Shown: positions 18,255 through 27,811 of the stretch, piece after piece
Layout of the letters: the number at the start of each line of letters is the position of its first letter
Numbering within the stretch: position 1 is the first letter of the stretch
Assembly: GCA_040751955.1 (NCBI GenBank)
Contig: JBFMFY010000007.1
Span: 1-64,000, forward strand
Reading direction: 5' to 3'
DNA: 64,000 nucleotides
Source: SpSt-333 sp040751955
GTDB taxonomy: Bacteria > Bacteroidota > Ignavibacteria > UBA10030 > UBA8401
Position numbers and translations under genes: made by a program
The notes under the pieces: generated by a model
Databases searched by the model: none
What the model was told of the DNA's origin: nothing
The model's input: the letters and a program-made list of their open reading frames with translations, nothing else

Positions 18255-20645
18255 GTGAAAACTTTTAAAACAAAATACGGGCATTTTTCAAAAGACGGTA
18301 AAGAATATATTATCACAACTCCCCGCACTCCGCGTCCATGGATCAATGTTATCAGTAACGGCGATTACGGCATGACATTTTCGCAAACAGGGAGCGGATA
18401 TAGTTGGAGGACACATGCTCAATTGAACCGGATCACGCGTTGGGACCAAGACCTTATTAAGGATGAATGGGGAAAATACATTTATCTGAAGGATGAAAAA
18501 GGGAATATCTGGTCGGCAGGATGGAAACCGGTCTGTCGTGAACCGGATTTTTATGAATGCCGACACGGTGTCGGCTACTCAGTTATTACGTCAAAAAACT
18601 TCGGCATTGAAACCACTCTGACCGTATTCATTCCAAATGACGATCCTGTAGAGATCTGGAATCTGAGTCTCCGCAATCTCTCAAAAAAAAACCGCACACT
18701 GAACCTCTACACATACTTTGAATGGGCGCTCGGACAATCTCCCGATTGGCACAGAGAGTTTCATAAGTCATTCATTGAAACAACCTACAACGCAAAAACA
18801 CATTCCATTCTTGCCACAAAACGGTTGTGGGAAGTTCCGACAGAGCGCGGGCATTGGAATACAAACTGGCCGTATGTTGCGTTCCACTCTGCAAGCGTGA
18901 AACCTCTCTCGTTCGATACAGACAAAGAATCGTTTCTCGGAATGTACGGCAGCCAGTCGATGCCGGCGGGTGTGAAGGAAAAGTTATTGAAGAAAAAACA
19001 AGGGAATTGGCTTGATCATACTGCGAGTCTGCACCATTCCATCAAGATGAAACCCGGAGAAACAAAAACGATTTCCTACACGCTCGGCTGTGCAGATTCA
19101 ATAGAGCAGGCAGGCGATCTTGCAAAAAAATATCATAGCGAACAAAATATTGCTGCGGCATTTTCCGCAATGCAGTCCCGTTGGGAACAATTGCTGAACA
19201 CCGTCCATATTTCAACACCCGATGATGCAATGAATATTATGGAAAATGTTTGGTTGAAATATCAGACCATTTCAGGACGCATTTGGGGAAGAACGGCATA
19301 TTACCAAACTGGCGGGGCATACGGATTTCGTGATCAACTGCAGGACAGTCAAATCTGGTTGTTCATCGACCCGGTACGGACGAAGAATCAATTGAAGCTC
19401 CATGCACGTCATCAATTTAACGATGGCACGGTGTATCACTGGTGGCATCCAATATCGGAGATTGGTCTGCGCAATCAGATTATGGATAATTTATTATGGA
19501 TGCCGTTTGTGATGAATGCCTACCTGCAAGAAACGAATGACTTTTCAATTCTTGATGAAAAGGAACTGTTCGTCGATCATTCGATTCCCATGAGCATGTA
19601 TGATCATTGCGTAAAAGCAATCGATAAATCCTTAGAACGTTTCAGTAATCGTGGTTTACCGCTCATCGGCGGCGGCGATTGGAACGACGGCTTAAGCGCA
19701 GTCGGTTTGGATATGAAAGGAGAGTCGGTGTGGCTTGGGCATTTCATTCATAAAATATTAATTGACTTCTCTTCGATTTCACAAAAAAGAAATGATACAA
19801 CTCGTGCTGAAACATACCGCAAACGAGCAAACGACCTGAAGGAGAAATTAAATACTCTTGCTTGGGATGGGGAGTATTATTTCGGCGCCACAAAAGATTC
19901 GGGCGAAAAATTGGGAAGTAAAGAAAACGCCGAGGGTTCTGTTTGGCTTAATCCTCAAACATGGGCAGTGATGGCCGGTGTTTCGGATGAGCAGCGCTCA
20001 CAGCAAGTGATGGATGTAATTGAAAAAAAATTGGAAAAAGAAATTGGCACACTGCTGCTCTCCCCTGCGTACAAAACTCCGGATACATTCGTCGGATACT
20101 TGACGCGGTATAGCCCCGGTATGAGAGAGAACGGCGGAGTCTATACGCACGGGGCGACTTGGTCGGTCATTGCCGCTGCATTGCTTGGTCGCGGTGAGAC
20201 GGCATATCGTTTTTACTCCAAACTCAATCCGATCAACCGCGGAAAAAATCCCGACACGTACGTTGCAGAACCGTACGTAACACCGGGGAATATCGAGGGT
20301 CCTGATTCGAAATTTTTTGGGCGCGGTGGATGGACGTGGTACTCTGGTTCAGCCGCATGGCTCTTTAAAGTCGCGCTCGAATGGATACTTGGAATACGGG
20401 CAACGACAGAAGGATTGTTGATTGATCCGTGCATTCCTTCTTCATGGGATGGATTCACGGTGAAAAGAACATTTCGTGGTGCGCTGTATAATATTGACGT
20501 TAAGAATCCTGCCCATGTCCAATGTGGACTGAAAGAATTGTGGGTTGACGGTGAACGTCATTGTATGACCAAAGGTCCCCGTGAAAAAACGGTGCCGCAA
20601 TTTCCGACAGGAACAACCCACTCAATTGTAGCGATCTTGGGCTGA
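18255..20645 (+). CDS. GH94 glycoside phosphorylase
   Basis: The protein has about 796 residues and no signal peptide, so it is cytoplasmic. It has the beta-sandwich plus (alpha/alpha)6 architecture of GH94, with the catalytic signature GGGDWNDGL; the first Asp is about residue 475 and acts as general acid. These enzymes cleave beta-glucosides with phosphate, giving glucose 1-phosphate. The length matches cellobiose or laminaribiose phosphorylases more than the longer 1,2-beta-oligoglucan phosphorylases, so the linkage is open. GTG 18255 gives the usual KTFKTKYGHF start; a GTG at 18228 would add 9 residues. Confidence 0.88.
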   Translation: MKTFKTKYGHFSKDGKEYIITTPRTPRPWINVISNGDYGMTFSQTGSGYSWRTHAQLNRITRWDQDLIKDEWGKYIYLKDEKGNIWSAGWKPVCREPDFYECRHGVGYSVITSKNFGIETTLTVFIPNDDPVEIWNLSLRNLSKKNRTLNLYTYFEWALGQSPDWHREFHKSFIETTYNAKTHSILATKRLWEVPTERGHWNTNWPYVAFHSASVKPLSFDTDKESFLGMYGSQSMPAGVKEKLLKKKQGNWLDHTASLHHSIKMKPGETKTISYTLGCADSIEQAGDLAKKYHSEQNIAAAFSAMQSRWEQLLNTVHISTPDDAMNIMENVWLKYQTISGRIWGRTAYYQTGGAYGFRDQLQDSQIWLFIDPVRTKNQLKLHARHQFNDGTVYHWWHPISEIGLRNQIMDNLLWMPFVMNAYLQETNDFSILDEKELFVDHSIPMSMYDHCVKAIDKSLERFSNRGLPLIGGGDWNDGLSAVGLDMKGESVWLGHFIHKILIDFSSISQKRNDTTRAETYRKRANDLKEKLNTLAWDGEYYFGATKDSGEKLGSKENAEGSVWLNPQTWAVMAGVSDEQRSQQVMDVIEKKLEKEIGTLLLSPAYKTPDTFVGYLTRYSPGMRENGGVYTHGATWSVIAAALLGRGETAYRFYSKLNPINRGKNPDTYVAEPYVTPGNIEGPDSKFFGRGGWTWYSGSAAWLFKVALEWILGIRATTEGLLIDPCIPSSWDGFTVKRTFRGALYNIDVKNPAHVQCGLKELWVDGERHCMTKGPREKTVPQFPTGTTHSIVAILG

Positions 20646-20721
20646 TTATAGATGGAGTTCACCTTGCAGAAAAATCCATCCTATCATTCACAAAAAATCA
20701 ACAATAAGCGACAATAATATT

Positions 20722-22344
20722 ATGAAATTAAAAGTCATCGTATGGTTTCTTTGTGTTACCTCTGCATCGGCACAAATTTCTACCGAAGCGCTGCTTGATA
20801 CTATCCAGCACACCGCGTTCAACTTTTTTTGGAATGAAGCAAATCCCGCCAACGGTTTAATCAGAGACCGGCAGAATGTTACAACTCCCAGAAATGATAT
20901 CCCTTGCAGTATTGCTGCCGTAGGTTTTGGTCTGACGGCAATTACTATTGGAGTTGATCATGGCTGGGTCACACGTGAGGCGGCACGTGACAGAGTTCTC
21001 ACTACGCTGAAAACATTCTGGTACGCACCTCAAGGGAGCGGGAATGCTTATGCAGGGAATTTTGGACTTTTCTATCACTTTCTTGATATGAATACCGCAA
21101 AACGTACATGGGACAGTGAACTCTCAACAATTGACACTGCATTGCTTCTTGCCGGGATTGTTGATGCAAAACAATTTTTTACAGGATCAGATTCAACGGA
21201 AGTACTTATTCGTAATCTTTCCGATTCAATTTATTACAGAATGAACTGGAACAAGATGCGAAACTTCAATCCCGGAATAATGCTGGGTTGGACCCCTCAG
21301 AACGGCTGGGCGGATCAAAACGGTGTACCGTACGGTCAATGGGTAGGTTACAACGAAGCAATGATCATGTATATCTTGGCAATGGGTTCACCGACTTATC
21401 CTGTGAGTTACTCCGGATGGCAAAAATGGGTTTCGGGATATGACGCGAACTACAGGACTCAATATGGATATCTGTACATCAATTTTCCACCCCTCTTCGG
21501 ACACCAATACTCTCACTGCTGGATTGATTTTAGAGGAATTGCCGATGAGTGGATGAGAGATCATAACCTGGATTACTTTGAGAATTCCCGCCGCGCCACC
21601 CTCGCACAGCGGGCATACAGTATTGCAAATCCCAAGAAGCATACAGGATACAGTGATTCGTTGTGGGGAATCACGGCAAGTGATATTCCTCCATCACTTC
21701 ACGGTGGAAATACATACGGTGCTCACGGTGCACCCCCAGATCAGGACGATGATGGAACAATTGTTCCAACGGCACCGATCAGTTCTCTTCCGTTTGCACC
21801 CGATGAAGTTATGCCGGTGATCAAAAACATGTGGAACAATTACAAAACACAATTGTGGTCGAAGTATGGATTCAGAGATGCGTTTAATTTGAATATTAAC
21901 TGGTGGGGACCGGATGTGATCGGTATTGATCAGGGACCGATTATTATCATGATTGAAAACTATCGTACCGGATCGGTCTGGAAACGATTTATGCAAAATC
22001 CCGACGTGCAGCGCGGATTGGCTGCAGCAAAATTTGGTCCCATCACGAATGTTGGAAAAGATGTTCCGGCACCAAAAGATTTTTTGCTGATGCAGAACTA
22101 TCCGAATCCGTTTAATCCTTCGACGCTTATATCGTATCATTTGCCGGTAAATTCGTACGTCCAATTGACAGTGTACGACCTGCTCGGAAAAGAGATCGCC
22201 GCACTCGTTCGCGGCGAACAGCAAGCCGGAAGGCACGATATACCGTTCAGAACAGAAAGCCTGAACCTCCCTTCCGGCGTCTATTTATATAAACTCACTG
22301 CCGGCACCCATACCCAAACAAGAAAGATGACACTCATAAAATAG
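20722..22344 (+). CDS. GH144-type (glycoamylase-domain) glucanase with T9SS domain
   Basis: The protein has 540 residues. The signal peptide ends at SASAQ. The catalytic domain (about 25-440) has the family landmarks YNEAMIMYILAMGSPTYPV, FGHQYSHCWIDFRG, DYFENSRRAT, YGFRDAFN and GIDQGPIIIMIENYR. Characterised GH144 members are endo-beta-1,2-glucanases with an (alpha/alpha)6 fold. After it comes a type A sorting domain (NYPNPFNPSTLISYHL to MTLIK). It is thus a surface or secreted enzyme. It is a paralogue of the next gene, which lacks the sorting domain. Confidence 0.88.
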   Translation: MKLKVIVWFLCVTSASAQISTEALLDTIQHTAFNFFWNEANPANGLIRDRQNVTTPRNDIPCSIAAVGFGLTAITIGVDHGWVTREAARDRVLTTLKTFWYAPQGSGNAYAGNFGLFYHFLDMNTAKRTWDSELSTIDTALLLAGIVDAKQFFTGSDSTEVLIRNLSDSIYYRMNWNKMRNFNPGIMLGWTPQNGWADQNGVPYGQWVGYNEAMIMYILAMGSPTYPVSYSGWQKWVSGYDANYRTQYGYLYINFPPLFGHQYSHCWIDFRGIADEWMRDHNLDYFENSRRATLAQRAYSIANPKKHTGYSDSLWGITASDIPPSLHGGNTYGAHGAPPDQDDDGTIVPTAPISSLPFAPDEVMPVIKNMWNNYKTQLWSKYGFRDAFNLNINWWGPDVIGIDQGPIIIMIENYRTGSVWKRFMQNPDVQRGLAAAKFGPITNVGKDVPAPKDFLLMQNYPNPFNPSTLISYHLPVNSYVQLTVYDLLGKEIAALVRGEQQAGRHDIPFRTESLNLPSGVYLYKLTAGTHTQTRKMTLIK

Positions 22345-22352
22345 CGATCTCA

Positions 22353-23729
22353 ATGAAAAAACTTTTTCCGGTCATACTTGCCTGCATCGTTGGTTCTTCT
22401 GTAAAGAGCCAGCCGCAAAAATTATGGGACCCATTTCTTGACACTGTACAACAACGGACTGTTCAGTGGTTCCTCGATGTTACGCCGAAAGAAACCGGGC
22501 TTACCCCCGACAGATATCCCACGCTCACATTCTCCAGCGTTGCTGCAATCGGATTCTCGTTGACATCGTACGGCGTTGCCGTGGAGCGTAACTATATTGC
22601 TCGTGCTGATGCAGTCAACAGAACGTTGACGACATTGAGGTACTTGTGGAACGGTAAACAGGGGGATGCAGTGGAAGGGATGATGGGATACCGAGGGCTG
22701 TTCTACCATTTTCTAAACTTTGACAACGGTTCACGTTTTAAAGACGTTGAACTCTCCACGATCGACACAGCGCTGCTTATGGCAGGAATTTTATTCGCGC
22801 AATCGTACTTTGACCGGAACACCGCGGATGAAAAAGAGATTCGCGCTCTTGCCGATTCTCTCTACCGCCGCATCGATTGGCAGTGGGCTATGGATGGCAG
22901 GAAAGGTGTAGCGATGGGATGGAAACCGGAAGAGGGATTTCACAATGCTGTCTGGCGGGGGTATAACGAAGCGATGATTTTGTATATTCTTGCGCTTGGT
23001 TCACCCACATATCCAGTTCCGCAAAGCGTGTGGGAGACATGGACTGAATCGTACCACTGGGCGACGTACTACGGTCAGGAACATCTCAACTTCATGCCGC
23101 TGTTTGGGCACCAATATTCGCACTGCTGGATAGACTTTCGCGGGATCAAAGATAAATACATGCAAACGAAGGGAATTGACTATTTCGAGAATTCCCGCCG
23201 CGCGACTTATGTTCACCGTGAATATGCTAAACAGAATCCAAACAAATGGCTTGATTATTCCGATTCGATCTGGGGAATGACTGCGTGTGACGGACCCAAA
23301 GACACGGCATTCACAGTGAACGGTATCGAACGAAAATTCCGTTCCTACTCTGCGCGCGGCACAGCAGATGACGAACATGTTGACGACGGTACACTCGCTC
23401 CGACGGCAGTCGGCGGTTCCATTCCCTTTGCACCTGAGATTTGTATTCCCGCATTGAAAGCAATGAAGAATAGGTACGGCGGTAAACTGTGGACGAAATA
23501 CGGATTTCTCGATGCATTCAACCCTACATTCATTACGCCCCAGACACCGCACGGTTGGTTCGATCACGATTACCTCGGCATCGATCAAGGACCAATCGCA
23601 CTGATGATTGAAAATTACCGCAGCGGATTGGTGTGGGAAGTGATGAAGAAAAACCCGTACATCGTTAAAGGCTTGCAGCGCGCAGGATTTACCGGTGGAT
23701 GGCTGAATAATCCTCTGAAAAATAAATAA
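22353..23729 (+). CDS. GH144-type (glycoamylase-domain) glucanase, periplasmic
   Basis: This is a 458-residue paralogue of the preceding enzyme, starting 8 bases after its stop. It has a signal peptide (cleavage near VKSQ) and the same motifs: YNEAMILYILALGSPTYPVP, FGHQYSHCWIDFRGI, TACDGP, YGFLDAFNP and GIDQGPIALMIENYR. It ends at GGWLNNPLKNK with no T9SS domain, so it probably stays in the periplasm. One surface and one periplasmic copy suggest two-step trimming of the same polymer, likely beta-1,2-glucan. Confidence 0.88.
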   Translation: MKKLFPVILACIVGSSVKSQPQKLWDPFLDTVQQRTVQWFLDVTPKETGLTPDRYPTLTFSSVAAIGFSLTSYGVAVERNYIARADAVNRTLTTLRYLWNGKQGDAVEGMMGYRGLFYHFLNFDNGSRFKDVELSTIDTALLMAGILFAQSYFDRNTADEKEIRALADSLYRRIDWQWAMDGRKGVAMGWKPEEGFHNAVWRGYNEAMILYILALGSPTYPVPQSVWETWTESYHWATYYGQEHLNFMPLFGHQYSHCWIDFRGIKDKYMQTKGIDYFENSRRATYVHREYAKQNPNKWLDYSDSIWGMTACDGPKDTAFTVNGIERKFRSYSARGTADDEHVDDGTLAPTAVGGSIPFAPEICIPALKAMKNRYGGKLWTKYGFLDAFNPTFITPQTPHGWFDHDYLGIDQGPIALMIENYRSGLVWEVMKKNPYIVKGLQRAGFTGGWLNNPLKNK

Positions 23730-23733
23730 TGGA

Positions 23734-23866
23734 GACTTCTGAAAAATCCACCTTGTTTCCATTCCGAGGAGCGTAGCGACGAGGAATCTGAGATATTCGC
23801 ACAAAATCGCCAATCAGATTTCTCGCTTCGTTCGAAATGACATGAATAATGAATATTTCAGAAGTC
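23734..23866. repeat. Nested palindromic element after the GH144 pair
   Basis: The outer arms GACTTCTGAAAAAT and ATATTTCAGAAGTC enclose an inner unit (CCATTCCGAGGAGCG to CGTTCGAAATGAC). The same nested design recurs at about 57553-57668 and 59764-59897. Confidence 0.75.
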
Positions 23867-23875
23867 GCTAATGAA

Positions 23876-23942
23876 TGTTTCAAGTTTCAAGATTCGGGTT
23901 TCGCTACTTCCCTCCTGAAACATGAAACGTGAATCCCGAAAC
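23876..23942. repeat. GAAACCTGAAAC-type repeat upstream of the GH2 gene
   Basis: TTTCAAGTTTCAAGATTCGGGTT faces CCTGAAACATGAAACGTGAATCCCGAA, giving an imperfect inverted repeat. A related unit lies at 55871-55955. It occupies the place where a ribosome-binding site for the next gene would be expected. Confidence 0.6.
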
Positions 23943-23956
23943 CAAAAGCATGTTCT

Positions 23957-26900
23957 GTGACTGAATTTCAATTCTCGATAGACCAAAATAAGCCCCGTAA
24001 CACATTTTCTCTCAACGGTACGTGGAAAATTTCCGGCGGCGATGAAAAAGATGTTCCAAAGGAATTTACCTCGACGATTCCTGTCCCTGCTGTCGTCGAT
24101 ATGGCTGTTCCGGCATACGATTGGCAGAGGTTCAATTTCCATTGGTATCGCACTTCGTTCGTAGTTGACGGTCTTTCCGACAGACAATGTATGTTCCTGA
24201 AAATTTCCCAGAGCATGTTCGGCACAGAAGTGTGGTTGAACGGTCATCACCTCGGCGGTTCGATCAGTTGCTACACATCGCACGAATATCCGTTGCACGA
24301 TTTTTTGAATCGTAACGCTTCGAATGAATTGATCGTCCGCGTTGGTGCAAAACATACACTTCCCCCTGAAAGCGCAGTCGGCAGAGACCAGGAAAAGGAA
24401 ATGTACACGCCGGGAATTTGGGGTGATGTATCGCTCGAGTGTACCGGCGCCGCGCGTGTGAAACTTGTGCAGGTGATTCCTCACATTGAATCTGCAACTG
24501 CTGAAGTACGAGGATGGATTGAAAATCTCATTTCACAACATCAGACACTTTCTGTTTCGGCAAAAATCATCGAGAAGAAATCCCGCGAGCCGGTTTCATC
24601 CGATCATACGGCGATGGTTTCTGTTGCCCCACACTCTGCTGGTCAGGTTGTGTTTCTGATTCCGATTCAGAATATAAAATTATGGTCGCACGAAACGCCG
24701 TTTTTGTATGAGGTAGAAGTCGGTGTTTTTTGCCCATCCCCAACCCCTTCCCAAAGGGAAGGGGCAAGCCAAACGCAAAGTCTTTCTTTAGGCGAGGGTA
24801 GATATGGTTACCAAACTGCCGATACAAAAGTATATCATTTGCTTGAACAGTTTGCAAAAGAACATCGAAAAAATCCGACGCAAGCGGAAGCAGTTTTATG
24901 GGAGCGTTTGAAATCTAAAGCACTTGAAAATTATAAGTTCAGAAGACAACATATAATAGGAAGATATATTACAGATTTTGTTTGTCTGTCAAAAAACCTT
25001 GTTATAGAAATTGATGGGTTAATTCACCAGTTGCCGGAAAACAAAGAAAACGATGGGATTAGAACACAATGGTTGGAGGAGCATGGGTATCGAGTCATTC
25101 GATTCTCGAATGAGGAAGTACTGCAAAATCTCGATGTCGTATTGAACAAAATTTTAGAGGCTTTAAAAGTCCCCTCCTTTGGAGTGGATTTAGAGGAGGC
25201 GTGGGAGGATCTAGGTAGGGCGTGTTTCGGCATGCGCGAATTTAAAATAGTCGGCTCCGATTTTTATTTGAACGGGAAAAAGATTCTCCTTCGCGGCGGC
25301 AACATTGCGTTCCACAGATTTCTTTCGGACAAACAACGGCAATTGCTGCCGTGGGATGAGCGGTGGATCAAAAAAGCACTGATTGATATTCCGAAAGAGC
25401 ACAATTTCAATTTCTTCCGCAATCATCTCGGTCAGATGTACAACAAATGGTACGATATCGCCGATGAATACGGCATGTTGATACAGAATGAATGGCAATT
25501 CTGGTGTGCAACGGGGTCTGATACTCAAATACGAAAAGAGTTCACGGAGTGGCTGCATGACAATTGGAATCACCCGAGCATCATCATGTGGGATCCGCTG
25601 AATGAATCGAGCGATGACACAGTGCAGAATGAAATCGTGCCGGAGATGAAGAGACTTGATCCGACCCGGCCGTGGGAATCGGTCGATTTTCTTGAGGAGC
25701 ATCCGTACATCTACTCGCTCGGTATGGTCTTAAACGACCATAAGTTCGGTTTTGCACGGTCACTCAATGAGATAGAGCATCTTTCCGTTCCATCGATGGT
25801 GAATGAATTCTTGTGGTGGTGGTTCAATGACAAATGGGAGCCGACCGTGCTCACGAAAGAAATTGTTGAACGCTGGATGGGAAGAAATTACTCCAAAGAA
25901 GATATCGTCGTTCACCAATCCTTTCTTGCGCAGGAATTGATAGAACTCTTTCGCAGGTTGCGCGTTAAAGCGATCCAGCCGTTCGTGTACATCAGCAACA
26001 ACGATGGTCCGACCGCACATTGGTTTCTTGGCGACATTAAAGACCTGCAACCGAAGCCGGTGTTACAAGCGATCAAGAACGCATTCGCCCCATTCGGCGT
26101 CAGCATTGAATTGTGGGACAGGCATTTTGTTGTGAATGAACATCGTGTATTACGAATTTTTGTTTTCAACGACTCGCAGTCGGTACGAAGCGGTACATTA
26201 TCCTTTGGAATACAATCGTCGGACGGCACGTGGGTTTCAAAAAAAGAAATTCCTGTCATTGTTGATCCTGTGGGTGATAAAGTTGTACCGCAGGAGATCG
26301 TATTTCCTGAAACAGGAGGAGAGTATTCCATTTGTGCAGAGTTGCAAGAAAACTCGTCCGTTCTTGCTATCAGCACAAAGATCGTGCATGTGTTTGAGAA
26401 ACCTCAACCCCCGAATATGAAGAAAAATATTGTCGTTCTCGATCCGTCAAACGAAATCAACGAGTTTCTTTCCGGAATAAATATCCGGTGTACGGATTTT
26501 GGAGATGGATTTACTGCTGCCGGAATTGTTTTGACTCACGGGGATGTTTTCTCGAATCAAGTGTATCAGCGGCAGCAGAGAGCGCTATCCGATTTTGTAA
26601 AAAATGGCGGAACAGTTGTGTTGATTGAACCTGAATTCCGGGTTGTTGGCAGCGCCGTGCACACTGTTGTTGATGGCATCGATCTGAAAATTTCACACCG
26701 CGCCGACCTTGATAAAGGGGGATATGATTCGTACGTTTTTGCCGAAGATCATACGCATCCGTTGTGGAAGAATATCACAAAAGAACACCTGAAGTTTTTC
26801 AACGGTGCGTACGGCGGTGAGATTGTCTCGCAGTATGATGTTGATTTCTCTGTACCCTCAAAACGATTGGCGAGCTGCGGAATGCATCTCAATGTTGTCG

Positions 26901-27055
26901 CTGCTTCCGAAGTGAGATATGGAAAAGGGAAGATCATTCTTTTCCGTCTGCAATTGCGCGGAAGATTAAAGCAACAATCGCAATCCGAATCGTTGTATGC
27001 TCGCAGAACCGATCCGGTTGCACAGCAGTTGCTGTGTAACATCATCGAATATTGA
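23957..27055 (+). CDS. GH2-like glycosidase interrupted in frame by a DUF559 endonuclease domain
   Basis: The single ORF has 1032 residues. Residues 1-256 are a GH2 sugar-binding domain and immunoglobulin-like domain (LNGTWKISGG, FHWYRTSF, ending LWSHETPFLYEVEV). Residues 424-1032 resume at FGMREFKIVGSDFYLNGKKILLRGG, which is the usual continuation of GH2, with candidate acid/base Glu550 (WDPLNES) and candidate nucleophile Glu617 (VNEF). Between them, about 257-421, is a complete DUF559 domain: FRRQ328-331, Asp340, E351-x-D353, His357. There is no signal peptide, so it is probably cytoplasmic. GTG start, no Shine-Dalgarno site. Removing the insert would give a GH2 protein of about 865 residues. 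Whether the fusion retains glycosidase activity is unknown. Confidence 0.85.
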   Translation: MTEFQFSIDQNKPRNTFSLNGTWKISGGDEKDVPKEFTSTIPVPAVVDMAVPAYDWQRFNFHWYRTSFVVDGLSDRQCMFLKISQSMFGTEVWLNGHHLGGSISCYTSHEYPLHDFLNRNASNELIVRVGAKHTLPPESAVGRDQEKEMYTPGIWGDVSLECTGAARVKLVQVIPHIESATAEVRGWIENLISQHQTLSVSAKIIEKKSREPVSSDHTAMVSVAPHSAGQVVFLIPIQNIKLWSHETPFLYEVEVGVFCPSPTPSQREGASQTQSLSLGEGRYGYQTADTKVYHLLEQFAKEHRKNPTQAEAVLWERLKSKALENYKFRRQHIIGRYITDFVCLSKNLVIEIDGLIHQLPENKENDGIRTQWLEEHGYRVIRFSNEEVLQNLDVVLNKILEALKVPSFGVDLEEAWEDLGRACFGMREFKIVGSDFYLNGKKILLRGGNIAFHRFLSDKQRQLLPWDERWIKKALIDIPKEHNFNFFRNHLGQMYNKWYDIADEYGMLIQNEWQFWCATGSDTQIRKEFTEWLHDNWNHPSIIMWDPLNESSDDTVQNEIVPEMKRLDPTRPWESVDFLEEHPYIYSLGMVLNDHKFGFARSLNEIEHLSVPSMVNEFLWWWFNDKWEPTVLTKEIVERWMGRNYSKEDIVVHQSFLAQELIELFRRLRVKAIQPFVYISNNDGPTAHWFLGDIKDLQPKPVLQAIKNAFAPFGVSIELWDRHFVVNEHRVLRIFVFNDSQSVRSGTLSFGIQSSDGTWVSKKEIPVIVDPVGDKVVPQEIVFPETGGEYSICAELQENSSVLAISTKIVHVFEKPQPPNMKKNIVVLDPSNEINEFLSGINIRCTDFGDGFTAAGIVLTHGDVFSNQVYQRQQRALSDFVKNGGTVVLIEPEFRVVGSAVHTVVDGIDLKISHRADLDKGGYDSYVFAEDHTHPLWKNITKEHLKFFNGAYGGEIVSQYDVDFSVPSKRLASCGMHLNVVAASEVRYGKGKIILFRLQLRGRLKQQSQSESLYARRTDPVAQQLLCNIIEY
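24728..25216 (+). mobile_element. DUF559 endonuclease cassette inserted within the GH2 gene
   Basis: The inserted DNA starts with CCATCCCCAACCCCTTCCC/GGGAAGGGG-type sequence (24733-24764, stem CCCCTTCCC-AAA-GGGAAGGGG) and ends with CCCCTCCTTTGGAGTGG followed by AGAGGAGGCGTGGGAGG (25171-25208). These are the same kind of C-rich/G-rich repeats that bound the stand-alone copy at 31.4-31.9 kb. About 490 bp is added, a multiple of three, with no stop codon, in a loop just before the GH2 catalytic barrel. There are no intein splicing motifs. The exact borders need an uninterrupted homologue. Confidence 0.8.
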
Positions 27056-27069
27056 ACATAAGGAATACC

Positions 27070-27801
27070 ATGAAGACCATTGTCGCAGTCATCCTCGTTA
27101 TTTCTTTTTTTCTGCTTACCGGCTGTTCAGCATCGAAAGAGTGGACACTTGCAACCGGTCAGCATCCGCACAGTTTTGAAAAGGAAGTCGTAAAAAAAGC
27201 GTCGTTGAATTTTCTCCTGTATCTTCCGAAAAATTACGGAGAACCGGGCAAAACGTATCCGTTGCTGATGTTTCTTCACGGTTCCGGTGAAAGAGGAAAC
27301 GACCTCAACAAATTGAAAGTGCACAGCATTCCGAACATCGTTGATGGGAAAGACGATTTTCCATTCATCGTGGTTTCGCCGCAATGTCCCGAAAGTAAAC
27401 GATGGGATGCGGAAGAATTAAATCTTTTACTCGACGATATCATTGCGCGATTGCCGATCGACACGACGCGTGTGTATCTTACCGGCTTAAGCATGGGTGG
27501 ATACGGCACGTGGAAATTTGCTGCAGCGTATCCCGAACGATTTGCTGCAATTGCACCGGTCTGCGGCGGCGGCACGCTTGAAGACACGTGGCGCTTGCGC
27601 GACATGCCTGTATGGGCATTTCACGGAGCAAAAGATGATCTCGTTCTGCCGATTGAGAGCGAACGAATGATCGAGTCATTGAAACGGATGGGAAACACGA
27701 AAGTGAAATATACAGTATATCCCGAAGCCAATCATAATTCGTGGGATGCAACCTACGCAAATCCCGAACTGTATGAATGGTTCCTTCAACACAAAAAATA
27801 A
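27070..27801 (+). CDS. Secreted lipoprotein esterase/peptidase, alpha/beta hydrolase fold
   Basis: The protein has 243 residues. The signal is of lipoprotein type (FFLLTGCSAS, Cys at about 19). The oxyanion stretch is FLHGSGERGND, the nucleophile elbow is GLSMGG with Ser141, and acid and His are expected in HGAKDDLV and EANHNSW. The closest groups are carbohydrate esterase family 1-like and PHB-depolymerase-like enzymes annotated as phospholipase/carboxylesterase. In this glycan locus it probably removes acyl groups. ATG 27070 is preferred over the upstream in-frame ATG because AAGGAA precedes it and the lipobox then lies correctly. Confidence 0.8.
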   Translation: MKTIVAVILVISFFLLTGCSASKEWTLATGQHPHSFEKEVVKKASLNFLLYLPKNYGEPGKTYPLLMFLHGSGERGNDLNKLKVHSIPNIVDGKDDFPFIVVSPQCPESKRWDAEELNLLLDDIIARLPIDTTRVYLTGLSMGGYGTWKFAAAYPERFAAIAPVCGGGTLEDTWRLRDMPVWAFHGAKDDLVLPIESERMIESLKRMGNTKVKYTVYPEANHNSWDATYANPELYEWFLQHKK

Positions 27802-27811
27802 ATTGGACGCT

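Noticed and set aside
23957..23959. A start for the GH2 gene further upstream
   Set aside because: The sequence before GTG 23957 is a dispersed repeat without a plausible coding extension; the GTG directly precedes the GH2-like N-terminus.
24728..25216. Intein inside the GH2 protein
   Set aside because: There is no splicing block A (Cys/Ser at the junction with the CLxxD-type context) and no terminal HN followed by C/S/T. The inserted domain is a DUF559 nuclease with repeat-encoded linkers.
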